A DNA stretch of 40,487 nt from Verrucomicrobiota bacterium (GTDB lineage: Bacteria; Verrucomicrobiota; Verrucomicrobiia; Verrucomicrobiales; DEV007), in assembly GCA_018970725.1 (NCBI GenBank), contig JAGWVU010000044.1, positions 1 to 40,487 of the forward strand, written 5' to 3'. Positions 15,837 to 24,533 of this stretch are shown piece after piece. Positions within the stretch are counted from its first letter, which is position 1. Each line of letters opens with the position of its first letter. A model generated the notes under the pieces. That model had not been told where the DNA came from. It saw only the letters and a list, made by a program, of their open reading frames with translations, and ran no database searches. A program made the translations under genes and the position numbers.

Positions 15837-18800
15837 ATGATGAAAAGGCGTCCCGCAACGCGCTTCCCGGCCCTGGCGCTCTGTTGGCTGGTGGCAGGTT
15901 CCCTGGCCGCGTTGGATTTCGACGCCCGTTCCCTCGCCTTGCGGACCGCGTTGCACCAGGATGCCGCCCTCGAGGCTCCGTTCGACGAACTCCGTGCGCT
16001 TTACCGGGAGGCGGGACGTGAGGCGGAACTGGTGGAGCTTTACCGGACCCATCTGGCGCAGTATCCGGGGGATCAGGGCGCCCGGGCCGTGCATCTCCGG
16101 CTCCTGCTGGCCCTCGATGCCCCCGAAGCGGTCCCGGAAGCGGCGTTGGCCCTGAAGCGGCACCCGGAGAATGCCTACGTCCATTACCTCGCCTTCCGGG
16201 CCACCGGGAACCTCGAGCCGCTGTCCCGGGGCATTGCCTTGGAGGCGCGGGAGGATCGGAGGGGACCTTGGTTGCGCGAGTTGCTCGAATGCGCGACCGG
16301 CGCCGGGGAGCGTGGGTTGGCGACCACGCGGCTCGTGGCGGAGCGGGACCGGCGTTTGGCGGACGGGGGACGCGGCCTGCCGGAATTGCTTGGGTGGATG
16401 AGCGACTTCGCCTATGCGGAGGTCGCCAGGGAAACCTTGGTCCTGGCCGGAAAGGGGGGCCTCGACCCCGAAACCGAATTGGAACTGGCTTTCCGGGCGG
16501 TGCGGGTGGAACCACAGGAGGCGGCTTTGGCGCGGGTCGAGGGCTTGCTGAGCCGTTTGGCTGCCGATCATCCGAGGCGGGCGGACTTGGTCCGGGCGCG
16601 CCGTTCCCTGGGCGATCCCGCCAAACTGGTGGCCGGGGCGCGCGAGTCGGTGCGGGCGGATCCGGTTTCGGCGGCGGCCGCGGTGGATCTGGCCACTCTG
16701 TTGGAGGCGGAGGGCGCCACGAACGGGGCGGGGGAGGTGCTGGCGGAGGCGGCCTTACGGCTTCCTCATCTGGCTTGGCTGGAGGAACGGGCCCGGACCC
16801 TGCTGGCGGCGGCACCGGCGAAGTGGCGGGAGTATGTGCGCCGGAGGGCGTCGCTTGACCCCGGGCGTTCCGATCTGGCCCGGGAACTGATCCTCCTCAC
16901 CTTTGCGCTCGACGGGACCGAGGCGGGCCGGAAGGCGGTCGAGGCCGGGATCGCACCGGGAGACAGCGACTCCTTCACGGCGCTCGGCACGGCCTTGGCG
17001 GCCCGCGGTTTTGCGGAGGGGGCGGTCCTGGCATTCCGGGAGGCGCTGCGGCTCGCACCGAAAAGTTTTGCTCCGGCTGAGGGATTGATCCGGGCGTTGG
17101 CGGCCCGGGGCGATGAGGGAGGGGTGGCTGGGGTCATCGGTGGCTTGTCGTTCGAGGGCATCCCGGCGGAGTCGTGGACGCGCTTGGCCTCCTTTCTGGA
17201 GGCGGAAGGCTTTGCTTCCGCCGCCCGTGAGCTTCTGGAGCGCGGACTGGCCGCCCGGCCCGGCGCCTTCGAGGCGACCCTGGCCTTGGCCAAGGTGTCG
17301 CCTCCCGCGCGGGGCGAGGAATTGCTCGATCAGAGCCGGGCCCTGGCCTCAGACGGGGAGGCCTACCGGGATTGGCTGATCGCGGCGGTGGAGTTTGCCG
17401 CCGGTCAAGGCAGGGCGGAATCGGTCTGGGGCCGCGAGGAGGCGAGACTTTCTTCGGGCGGCGCTGGCCTTGGAGAAGCGGCCGTGCAGCGAGTGTCCGC
17501 CTTTGTCTCGGTGGCGCTGGAGCGGAGTCAGGAAAACCGGGCGCGGCGGGTCACGGGCCGGTTGCTGGAGGAGGCGGGGACGGGGGTCGAAAAGCGGCCC
17601 GACTTGCAACGACTGGCGGTCACGGTGTTCACGGGGGATCGCTCCAAGGCACCGGAGACGGAGCGGTATCTCCTCTCTCTTTTGGAAGGGAAGGACGGGC
17701 CGGAAGACGACCTCCGCTTGCGGCTCGCCCTGCTCTATGGGTCGGTCGGTCGACCGGACTTCGCGGAACCGCAACTGGAACGCATCGATTGGGCCGCGGT
17801 GGAATCCATCCCCCTGCTCGATGCAGCGGTCGCGGCCTTTCCCGGCCGGCGGATGCGGCTGTGGCCGCGGCTGGTTGCCCTGAGACCTGCGGACAAGGCA
17901 GCTTGGCAGGGATGGCTCAACGGTTTGTGGAAGGAGGGGCGGGACGCGGAGTTTCGCGCCGCGGCGGGGAAACTGATCGCGGAGAACGCGCCTTTCGAGC
18001 TTTCCGAAGCGGTGCGGGCTGGGCTCGGGGAGCGGATCGATGCGTCCTGGCAACGGGAAGTGGAATTGGACCTGCGCCGGGGTGAGGCGGAGGCGGCCTT
18101 GCGCAAGCTGCGGTTGTTGGCCCGGGGAACGCCGCCGGATTGGGTGGGTTGGACAGGGGCCCGGCTGCTGGAAGAGGCGGGGCGGAAAGAGGAGGCGGAA
18201 ACCTGGTGGGCCCGGATCGGCGGGCCGCAGGCTTCGGCTCTCCGCGCCTTGGGGGCGGATCCGTGGCCTTCCGTTGCTCCCGCGCCCCAAGCTCCTGCCC
18301 CTCTGGCGCGTGTCGCCTGGCGCTTTCAACCTCTGCCCGGTGCCCGGGTGTCGGGCGTGGCCGCCGTTGGAGCCACGGTGGCGGTGCTCGATGATCGTCA
18401 CCGGTTGGTTGGATTGCAGTCCGGGACCGGCAAACTGTTGTGGGAAACCGGGTTGCAGGCGGAAGTCCCCCCCGGGCGGACCGGTGCCGCGCCGCGCACC
18501 GGTCTCATCGTGGCACCCGATCTGGTGGCTGATGCGGGCAAACTCTTTGTTCCGGCCGGAGACAGGGTTCTGGCTCTGGACGCATCGTCCGGACGGACGT
18601 TGTGGGAATCGCGCCTGGGTCCCGTGAGCCGGCTAGCGCTGGCCGGTCCGGATCTTCTCATGGTCCTGAATCCCTCGGAAGCGACCTTGGCTGCTTTGGA
18701 CCGCGCCCAAGGAAAGCTGAGGTGGATCCGGAAGGTCGATCAGTCGATCACCCGTCTTCCCGCCGAGTCCGTTGGTTTTGCCGCCTCCGGACCGGTGGTG

Positions 18801-19424
18801 GCGTTGTGGCTGGACCGGCTCACCCTGTTTCGTGCCGCGACCGGGGATCCGCTTTGGAGCCGCCGGCCGGGAGATCTTGGTCCGCTGGACCTGGAGGGCC
18901 GGGGCCCGGTGACCGTGGGTTCCGGGAGGCGGCATGTGGCGTTTCACGGGGATCGGGTCGTGGCCATGGGCGACGGGCTGGTCTTCAGCCTCGGGGTGGC
19001 CTTTCCGGGGGGAGGGGAGACGGAGATCGAGGGAATCCACCTGGGAGGGGATGGGGCGCGCGTCTGTTTCCAAACCACGCGGGGCGTGGAATTTTGGGAG
19101 CCGGCCACCGGTCGCCGGGGGCTCCTCGACGGGTCGGGCGAGGCGATCCTGATCTCCGGGGACCGGCTCTTGCGGGGCGGGCCCGGTCGGTTGGCGGCTT
19201 GGGATTTCCGCACTGGTCGGAAACTTTGGGAAACCGCGCTGGCCAGTGGACCGGCGGGCCCGGCGGTGGGATCCGGGAGCCATTTTGGATGGTGGCGGGG
19301 CCCGATCTCGGAGGAACGTTGGCAGGGATTTGTCATCCACCGGTCGGCAACCCAACGGGCCGTGGGGATTCCCGGCGGGGTGGCGGTGGCCGGGGAAAAA
19401 AGCGTGGAAGGATGGATGCCATGA
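15837..19424 (+). CDS. Large exported TPR and PQQ-like beta-propeller protein
   Basis: A 1195-residue protein with an N-terminal signal peptide (about residues 1-28, ALALCWLVAGSLAALD). Residues ~40-810 are Ala/Leu/Glu/Arg-rich helical repeats of tetratricopeptide type. Residues ~820-1195 form a PQQ-like propeller with recurring 'hhALD-x-x-x-G-x-x-h-W' blades: GTGKLLWE near 863, DASSGRTLWE near 915, DRAQGKLRW near 956, GDPLWSRR near 1003 and RTGRKLWE near 1124. Such repeats usually scaffold protein complexes, here presumably in the periplasm; no catalytic motif is seen. The ATG at 15837 has GAGGGG just upstream. The stop overlaps the DUF58 start (ATGA), so it is coupled within the MoxR operon. 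Confidence 0.85.
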   Translation: MMKRRPATRFPALALCWLVAGSLAALDFDARSLALRTALHQDAALEAPFDELRALYREAGREAELVELYRTHLAQYPGDQGARAVHLRLLLALDAPEAVPEAALALKRHPENAYVHYLAFRATGNLEPLSRGIALEAREDRRGPWLRELLECATGAGERGLATTRLVAERDRRLADGGRGLPELLGWMSDFAYAEVARETLVLAGKGGLDPETELELAFRAVRVEPQEAALARVEGLLSRLAADHPRRADLVRARRSLGDPAKLVAGARESVRADPVSAAAAVDLATLLEAEGATNGAGEVLAEAALRLPHLAWLEERARTLLAAAPAKWREYVRRRASLDPGRSDLARELILLTFALDGTEAGRKAVEAGIAPGDSDSFTALGTALAARGFAEGAVLAFREALRLAPKSFAPAEGLIRALAARGDEGGVAGVIGGLSFEGIPAESWTRLASFLEAEGFASAARELLERGLAARPGAFEATLALAKVSPPARGEELLDQSRALASDGEAYRDWLIAAVEFAAGQGRAESVWGREEARLSSGGAGLGEAAVQRVSAFVSVALERSQENRARRVTGRLLEEAGTGVEKRPDLQRLAVTVFTGDRSKAPETERYLLSLLEGKDGPEDDLRLRLALLYGSVGRPDFAEPQLERIDWAAVESIPLLDAAVAAFPGRRMRLWPRLVALRPADKAAWQGWLNGLWKEGRDAEFRAAAGKLIAENAPFELSEAVRAGLGERIDASWQREVELDLRRGEAEAALRKLRLLARGTPPDWVGWTGARLLEEAGRKEEAETWWARIGGPQASALRALGADPWPSVAPAPQAPAPLARVAWRFQPLPGARVSGVAAVGATVAVLDDRHRLVGLQSGTGKLLWETGLQAEVPPGRTGAAPRTGLIVAPDLVADAGKLFVPAGDRVLALDASSGRTLWESRLGPVSRLALAGPDLLMVLNPSEATLAALDRAQGKLRWIRKVDQSITRLPAESVGFAASGPVVALWLDRLTLFRAATGDPLWSRRPGDLGPLDLEGRGPVTVGSGRRHVAFHGDRVVAMGDGLVFSLGVAFPGGGETEIEGIHLGGDGARVCFQTTRGVEFWEPATGRRGLLDGSGEAILISGDRLLRGGPGRLAAWDFRTGRKLWETALASGPAGPAVGSGSHFGWWRGPISEERWQGFVIHRSATQRAVGIPGGVAVAGEKSVEGWMP

Positions 19425-20320
19425 GCGGGGACGACCTTTTCGACGCCGGATTTCTCGACCGGCTCCGGGCCATGTTTCTGAAGTTGCGGAAGCGCAAAAA
19501 GTTGCGGCGCAAAGGAATCCAACGCAGTCCATCCGCAGGGCTGACCCGGGAGTTCAAGGACTACCGCCAGTATGTGCGTCAGGATGATTACCGGAGCATC
19601 GACTGGCGGTTGTATGCCCGGTTGGAACGGATGTTCGTCCGCCTTTATGAGGAGGTGCAGGAATTCCACGTCCACGTCATCGTGGACGCCAGCGCCTCGA
19701 TGGCCCGTCCGTTCGGGGAGAAACGACGGAACGCGCTGCAGTTGGCCGTGGCCCTTTCCTACCTCGGTTTGGTTAGCGGGCACCGGGTTTCCCTGTATGC
19801 GATGCGGGACCGGATCACCGGCCTGCTGCCCGCGCAAAAGGGGCAGGGGAACATCCAGCGCATCGTTGAGACGCTCCGCGGCCTTGAATTCGATGGGGCC
19901 ACCCGTTTGCGGCAGAGCCTCGCCGGGTTCCGGCCGGGGCGCGAGCGGTACGGGGTGATCTTCGTTCTCTCGGATCTGATCGGGCAGAACCCGGATTTGG
20001 TGGACGATGCGCTGCGTCACCTGGGAGGGTGGCCCGGGGAAAGCCATCTCATCCAAATCTTCCATCCCTGGGAACAAGCCCCGGAGTTGGACGGAGAAGT
20101 GGAACTGGTCGACGTCGAAACCGGGGAAGGCCGCAAGATCTGGCTGACTCGTCAGGACCTGCAGCGTTACACGGAGTCCTTCAATGCGTATCTCCGGGTC
20201 GCGGAACGGGCCTGCCTCAGCCGTCAGGTGGATTATCTGGCCTGGCGGACGGACGGGCCGTTCGACGAATTCTTTTTGGAACTGCTGAGCCGCGGGTCGG
20301 TGCTCGCGGGCAAGGCCTGA
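19421..20320 (+). CDS. DUF58 family protein
   Basis: A 299-residue DUF58 protein, the usual companion of MoxR ATPases. The defining block is present: YRQYVRQDDYRSIDWRLYAR, then a VWA-like strand VDASASM (D89) with a D-x-S-x-S metal site. A basic N-terminal patch (KLRKRKKLRRK) precedes it. No transmembrane segment is seen, so it is probably cytoplasmic or membrane-associated. The start at 19421 overlaps the preceding stop by four bases; an in-frame ATG at 19412 is the alternative. The VWA gene follows after 13 bases. Confidence 0.92.
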   Translation: MSGDDLFDAGFLDRLRAMFLKLRKRKKLRRKGIQRSPSAGLTREFKDYRQYVRQDDYRSIDWRLYARLERMFVRLYEEVQEFHVHVIVDASASMARPFGEKRRNALQLAVALSYLGLVSGHRVSLYAMRDRITGLLPAQKGQGNIQRIVETLRGLEFDGATRLRQSLAGFRPGRERYGVIFVLSDLIGQNPDLVDDALRHLGGWPGESHLIQIFHPWEQAPELDGEVELVDVETGEGRKIWLTRQDLQRYTESFNAYLRVAERACLSRQVDYLAWRTDGPFDEFFLELLSRGSVLAGKA

Positions 20321-20333
20321 CGCGTTGTTCCCC

Positions 20334-22199
20334 ATGCAGTTCCTCTTTCCCCAAGCCTGGTGGTTGACGCTCCTCGGAATCCTTCCGGTCGCGCTCTATT
20401 TTTTCAAGCGCCGCTCCCGCTCCGTCCCGGTGAGCACGATGGTCTTCTTCCGTTGGCTGGCCGAGCAACATCAGGACAGCGCTTGGCTCCGGCGCCTCAA
20501 GCGTTGGATCTCCTTCATCCTCACCATGATCCTCTTTCTGGGGCCCGTCTTCCTCCTGGCCCGCCTCTCCCGGACCCCGTTCTCCGGCGGGGTGCGCAAC
20601 GTGGTTATCCTCCTCGACCGCTCCGCTTCCATGGGCGCTGTCGATGCCGCCGGCGTCACCCGGTTTGAAGCCGCGCGGCAGTTGATCCGGTCCCGGATCC
20701 AGGCCCTGCCGGAGCAAGTCGGCGTCGCCCTTGTGGTCTACGATTCCCGGCCTCAGGTCATCGAGGCCCGGGGAACGCAACGACGCGCCTTTCTGGCTGC
20801 GCTGGATGCCCTGCAGGCCGACCCGGTGGCCGGTGATGCCGCCGCGGCCCTCGAAACGGCGCGGACCCTGGCCCGGCTCGAAACTCCGGCCGAGATCTGG
20901 CAGGTGAGCGATCACCCCGCGCCCTCCGGATCCGTCGGCCCGGACAAGGAAGTGCGCTTCGTGCCTCTGTCCGTTGCGTTGCCGGTCGCGACGAACGTGG
21001 GGTTCACCGCTTTCCAGGTCCGCAAGGAACCTTTGCAGGCGGGTCGTTACACCGCCTTTGTCCAGATCTCCGCCAACCGGGCCGCGCCGCGTGCGGTCGA
21101 GGGCCGGATCACGGGGCGGATTGGTGAGGCTCCGCTGGCTCCGCGCGGGTTCCGGTTGGAACCGGGTGAGGTGCGGGGCTTGGAGCTGCCGTTGAGCGGG
21201 GTCAAGGGGCAACTCCTCAGACTTGTTCTCGAGGTGCCCGGAGACGCCCTCGAAGTGGACAACACCCTGCTCGCGCCGCTACCCGAGAGCCGTCCCGTCG
21301 TGGCAGTGCGGGTCGGCCGCAAGGAGCAGGTCGATCCGTATGCCCACCTCGCCCTGCAATCCTTGGTGGAGGAAGGGGAACTCAAGATCTGGTCCGTCCA
21401 ACCGGAGAACTGGCCGGTGCGGGACGTGGATGTCGCCATCTTCGACAACTGGCTCCCGGAGGCGTGGCCGACCGATCTCCCCGCGGTGGTGCTCAACCCG
21501 CCGGGGAGTGCCGGGCCGGTCCGCGCCCGGAGTTTGGGTACGGCCGGATTGCCGCACCGGGAAATCCAGGAAGTCGTCCCCGGTCACCCGGTTCTCTTCC
21601 GGGTCAGTGGTTCACGAGTGGCCCTTACCCAATCCTGCGTGGTGGAACCGGTCGGCTCCCTTCAACCCTTGTGGAGTGCCGGGGGCGAACCGATCCTGCT
21701 GGCCGGAACGGTCAAGGGCCAGCGGCTCGTGGTGATGGCGTTCTCCCCCCGGCAATCCGAGCGCTTGCCGATGACCGCTTCCTTCCCGTTGTTGATGGGA
21801 AATTCCATCTACTGGTGCGCCGAGGGCCGGCGTCAGGAGGAGCTGATGGGGTCGGGGAACGGCCGGACCGGAAAACTGGTCGAGGTTTCCGGGGGCGAAC
21901 TCCGTTGGACCGGGTTGCGTGCCGGGGAATTGACCCGGCAGGTGGAGCGATTGCCCGCAGGCGTAGCTGAGTTGCGTCGGTCCGGCGTTTGGGAGGATGG
22001 CTCCGGCCGGCGTGGGGCCGCCCATTTGTTGTCCCGTGAGGAAAGCGATTTGACGGCCGCCCGGACCGGCGCGGAGGCCGGATCACCGCCTCCGGGAAGT
22101 GGCTTGGTTTCCGGAGGGATGGTCTGCTCCCTCATCGGGTTTCTGCTTGTGTTGCTCCTGCTCGAGAATGTTTTGTTTCACCGTTGGGCCTTGCATTGA
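20334..22199 (+). CDS. BatA-like membrane protein with von Willebrand factor A domain
   Basis: A 621-residue membrane protein. The N-terminal BatA segment (FLFPQAWWLTLLGILPVALYF) holds the first helix and a second helix lies near residues 60-80. The VWA domain begins with DRSASMG (D95), giving the D-x-S-x-S metal-ion-dependent adhesion site. A long extracytoplasmic region of beta-rich sequence follows, and a C-terminal helix (GMVCSLIGFLLVLLLLEN) anchors the protein. Such proteins are the membrane partner of MoxR/DUF58 pairs in Bat-type systems of stress tolerance or complex assembly. The ATG at 20334 is preferred over the TTG at 20325. Confidence 0.9.
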   Translation: MQFLFPQAWWLTLLGILPVALYFFKRRSRSVPVSTMVFFRWLAEQHQDSAWLRRLKRWISFILTMILFLGPVFLLARLSRTPFSGGVRNVVILLDRSASMGAVDAAGVTRFEAARQLIRSRIQALPEQVGVALVVYDSRPQVIEARGTQRRAFLAALDALQADPVAGDAAAALETARTLARLETPAEIWQVSDHPAPSGSVGPDKEVRFVPLSVALPVATNVGFTAFQVRKEPLQAGRYTAFVQISANRAAPRAVEGRITGRIGEAPLAPRGFRLEPGEVRGLELPLSGVKGQLLRLVLEVPGDALEVDNTLLAPLPESRPVVAVRVGRKEQVDPYAHLALQSLVEEGELKIWSVQPENWPVRDVDVAIFDNWLPEAWPTDLPAVVLNPPGSAGPVRARSLGTAGLPHREIQEVVPGHPVLFRVSGSRVALTQSCVVEPVGSLQPLWSAGGEPILLAGTVKGQRLVVMAFSPRQSERLPMTASFPLLMGNSIYWCAEGRRQEELMGSGNGRTGKLVEVSGGELRWTGLRAGELTRQVERLPAGVAELRRSGVWEDGSGRRGAAHLLSREESDLTAARTGAEAGSPPPGSGLVSGGMVCSLIGFLLVLLLLENVLFHRWALH

Positions 22200-22214
22200 A
22201 CCCCCGGACCCAAG

Positions 22215-24308
22215 ATGAATTCCCTGTCAAACCACCCCCTGATCTTCCGGATACCCCCGGCGCAGCGCCTGCCGTTGGCCGCCCTTCTCGCCCTGTTACC
22301 CGGGTTTTTCCTTCCTCTCTCCTCCGTGGGCGCGGAGGAAACGTTGCCGCCCCTGAATCGATTTCCCCGGATGATGCAGGAGTGGCTGGTGGTCCAGGTC
22401 CGCGCCGCCGAACAAAAGGCCAACGAGCGGCGGGCCGCCCTGCGCACCCCGTCCGACGCCGAGGCCTATGTCAGGTCGGTGCAAGAACGGATCCGGGAAT
22501 GTTTTGGGCCTTTTCCCCCGAAAACCCCGCTCAATGCCAAGGTCACCACGACGGTGGAACGCGATCTCTACCGGATCGAGAACCTGATTTTCGAGAGCCG
22601 TCCCGGCTTTCCGGTCACCGCCAATCTTTACGTCCCCAAGGGCCGGGAGTTCCCCCTGCCCGGGGTGGTTGGAGTCTGTGGTCACTCGCTGAACGGCAAA
22701 GCCGCCGAAGCCTACCAAGGGTTCGCCCAAGGCCTTGCCCGCCAGGGTTACGTCGTTCTCATCTACGACCCGATCGGTCAGGGCGAGCGGTTCCAATATC
22801 TCGGGGCCGACCTCAAATCCCGTTTCGGTGGGAGCGTGAGTGAACACATTCAGGCCGGAAACCAACTCCTTCTCACCGGGGAATTCATCGGCTCCTGGTT
22901 CACCTGGGACGGGATCCGCGCCCTTGACTATCTCCTCACCCGTCCCGAAGTCGATCCCCGGCGGATCGGTCTCACCGGAAATTCCGGCGGAGGCACCCAG
23001 ACCACCTGGCTTTGCGGGAACGACTCCCGTTGGACCATGGCCGCCCCGGCCTGTTTCATCACCACCTTCCGGCGCAATGCGGAAAACGAACTGCCCGCCG
23101 ATACCGAGCAGTGCCCGCCGAACGCCATCGCCCTCGGGCTCGATCACTCGGACTTTCTCGCCGCCATGGCCCCGAAACCGGTGACCATCCTCGCTCAGGA
23201 GCGGGATTACTTCGATGCCCGCGGGGCCGAGGAATCCCTCTCCCGCCTCCGGCACCTTTACGGTTTGCTCGGGGCCGGAGACCGCGTGCAACTCCACATC
23301 GGGGCGGACTACCATGGATATACCCGGGGAAACCGGGAGGCCATGTATCGGTTCTTCAACGGCGTTGCCAACATCCCCGGCACCGGGCAGGAACCGGAAC
23401 TCACCATCGAGCCGGACCAGACCTTGTGGGCCACCGCTTCCGGGCAGATCGGCAGGAATTTCCCCAAAGCGCGCACCCTTTTTTCCCATTCGCTTGAAAT
23501 CAGTCGTTCCCTCTCCCGTTCCCGGAAACCGCTGGATCCTCCCTCCCTCGCCAACACCGCCCGTGAACTCTTGAAGGTTCCTTCCCCCGGCGCCGCAATC
23601 CCCGAGTATCGGATCCTCCGCTCTGCCGGGCAGAGAAACTATCCCGCCAAGGGCTATTGCACTTACGCGGTCGAGACCGAGCCCGGCATCCAAGCTCTCG
23701 TGACCCGTCTTCACGATGACCAACTCGTCTCCCGACCGCCCCGTGGGGCCAAACGGGCGGTGCTGTATGTGTCCCACCGCTCCGCGGATCAGGATCTGCG
23801 GGGTGAACCCCTTGTCCGGGAACTGCTCCAGGCCGAACCGGAAGCCGCGTTTTACGCCATGGATGTGCGGGGCATCGGCGATTCCCAACCGGATCTCTGC
23901 GGTCCCGGACAGTTTCTTCGTCCCTATGGCAGCGACTACTTTTTGACCGCGCAATCCGGGATGCTCGGTCGCCCCTATCTCGGACAAAAAGTTCACGATG
24001 TCCTCGAGGTGGTCCGCTGGGTCAAGGCGCAGGGCCATCAGGAGATTCACCTCGCCGGAAGGGGATGGGGAGCCTTGGCCGCCGCTTTTGCCGCCCTTTT
24101 GGGGGATGAGGTCCAGTCCGTCACCCTGAGGAACGCCCTCGCCTCCTACGGATCCGTCGCTGAAACCGAGGACTACCGCTGGCCTTACGCCCAATTGCCG
24201 CCCGGCGTGCTCAAGTGGTTCGATCTTCCCGAAGTCTACGCCGCGCTGCAAACCAAGCAGCTCCGGATGATCGAGCCCTGGGGTCCCATGGATGGGATGA
24301 ACGATTGA
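22215..24308 (+). CDS. Exported two-lobed alpha/beta hydrolase (acetyl-xylan-esterase-like)
   Basis: A 697-residue exported protein with an N-terminal hydrophobic signal (about residues 17-40). The first lobe is an alpha/beta hydrolase of the acetyl-xylan esterase/dienelactone hydrolase type: GYVVLIYDPIGQGER, the nucleophile elbow GNSGGG (S257), an Asp in the 'DYFDARG' region and a His in DYHGYTRG. The second lobe (about 430-697) repeats the fold (AFYAMDVRGIGDSQP) but has GRGWG where a nucleophile elbow should be, with glycine (G617) instead of serine, so it is probably non-catalytic. It starts 15 bases after the VWA gene, so it is likely the last gene of the MoxR operon. The substrate could be an acetylated polysaccharide. 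Confidence 0.85.
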   Translation: MNSLSNHPLIFRIPPAQRLPLAALLALLPGFFLPLSSVGAEETLPPLNRFPRMMQEWLVVQVRAAEQKANERRAALRTPSDAEAYVRSVQERIRECFGPFPPKTPLNAKVTTTVERDLYRIENLIFESRPGFPVTANLYVPKGREFPLPGVVGVCGHSLNGKAAEAYQGFAQGLARQGYVVLIYDPIGQGERFQYLGADLKSRFGGSVSEHIQAGNQLLLTGEFIGSWFTWDGIRALDYLLTRPEVDPRRIGLTGNSGGGTQTTWLCGNDSRWTMAAPACFITTFRRNAENELPADTEQCPPNAIALGLDHSDFLAAMAPKPVTILAQERDYFDARGAEESLSRLRHLYGLLGAGDRVQLHIGADYHGYTRGNREAMYRFFNGVANIPGTGQEPELTIEPDQTLWATASGQIGRNFPKARTLFSHSLEISRSLSRSRKPLDPPSLANTARELLKVPSPGAAIPEYRILRSAGQRNYPAKGYCTYAVETEPGIQALVTRLHDDQLVSRPPRGAKRAVLYVSHRSADQDLRGEPLVRELLQAEPEAAFYAMDVRGIGDSQPDLCGPGQFLRPYGSDYFLTAQSGMLGRPYLGQKVHDVLEVVRWVKAQGHQEIHLAGRGWGALAAAFAALLGDEVQSVTLRNALASYGSVAETEDYRWPYAQLPPGVLKWFDLPEVYAALQTKQLRMIEPWGPMDGMND

Positions 24309-24346
24309 CCGCTTCCTCTCCCGGCAAGCGCGGTCCCCGGGCCCGG

Positions 24347-24523
24347 TCAGAAACGCTGTGGCCGAACCTGGGTTACCCGGGGCGCCGGGGTGGGACAGAC
24401 TCCGCAGCCCGTTCCGCAGGAGCCCCGGGTGGGACGCAGCCGTTTCCAAGCGTGCCGGACCAGCGAAAGCGCGGCGATCGCGGTGATCGTCAGGGCGGCC
24501 CAGGTTTGCCAATCGCCGTTCAT
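24347..24523 (-). CDS. FeoB-associated Cys-rich membrane protein
   Basis: A 58-residue protein on the minus strand, 10 bases downstream of feoB. It reads as one transmembrane helix (about residues 6-22, WAALTITAIAALSLV), a basic stretch (RHAWKRLRP), then a cysteine cluster C-G-T-G-C-G-V-C (C36, C40, C43) and a Pro/Gln tail. This is the pattern of the small Cys-rich proteins that accompany FeoB and are thought to support ferrous-iron transport. It is the third gene of the feo operon. Confidence 0.85.
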   Translation of the reverse strand: MNGDWQTWAALTITAIAALSLVRHAWKRLRPTRGSCGTGCGVCPTPAPRVTQVRPQRF

Positions 24524-24533
24524 GCCGGTGGGT

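Noticed and set aside
14683-16815. 710-residue minus-strand open frame opposite moxR and the TPR gene
   Set aside because: Its N-terminal part is extremely Pro/Arg-rich, as expected from antisense of GC-rich codons; it overlaps two genes with clear motifs.
18602-19411. Upstream extension of the DUF58 frame
   Set aside because: It lies entirely within the TPR/PQQ gene and is Gly/Arg-rich without family sequence; DUF58 starts at 19421 (or 19412).
22296-24512. 738-residue minus-strand open frame opposite the esterase
   Set aside because: It is antisense to a well-supported gene, has Gly/Asp/Pro-rich shadow composition and no domain.
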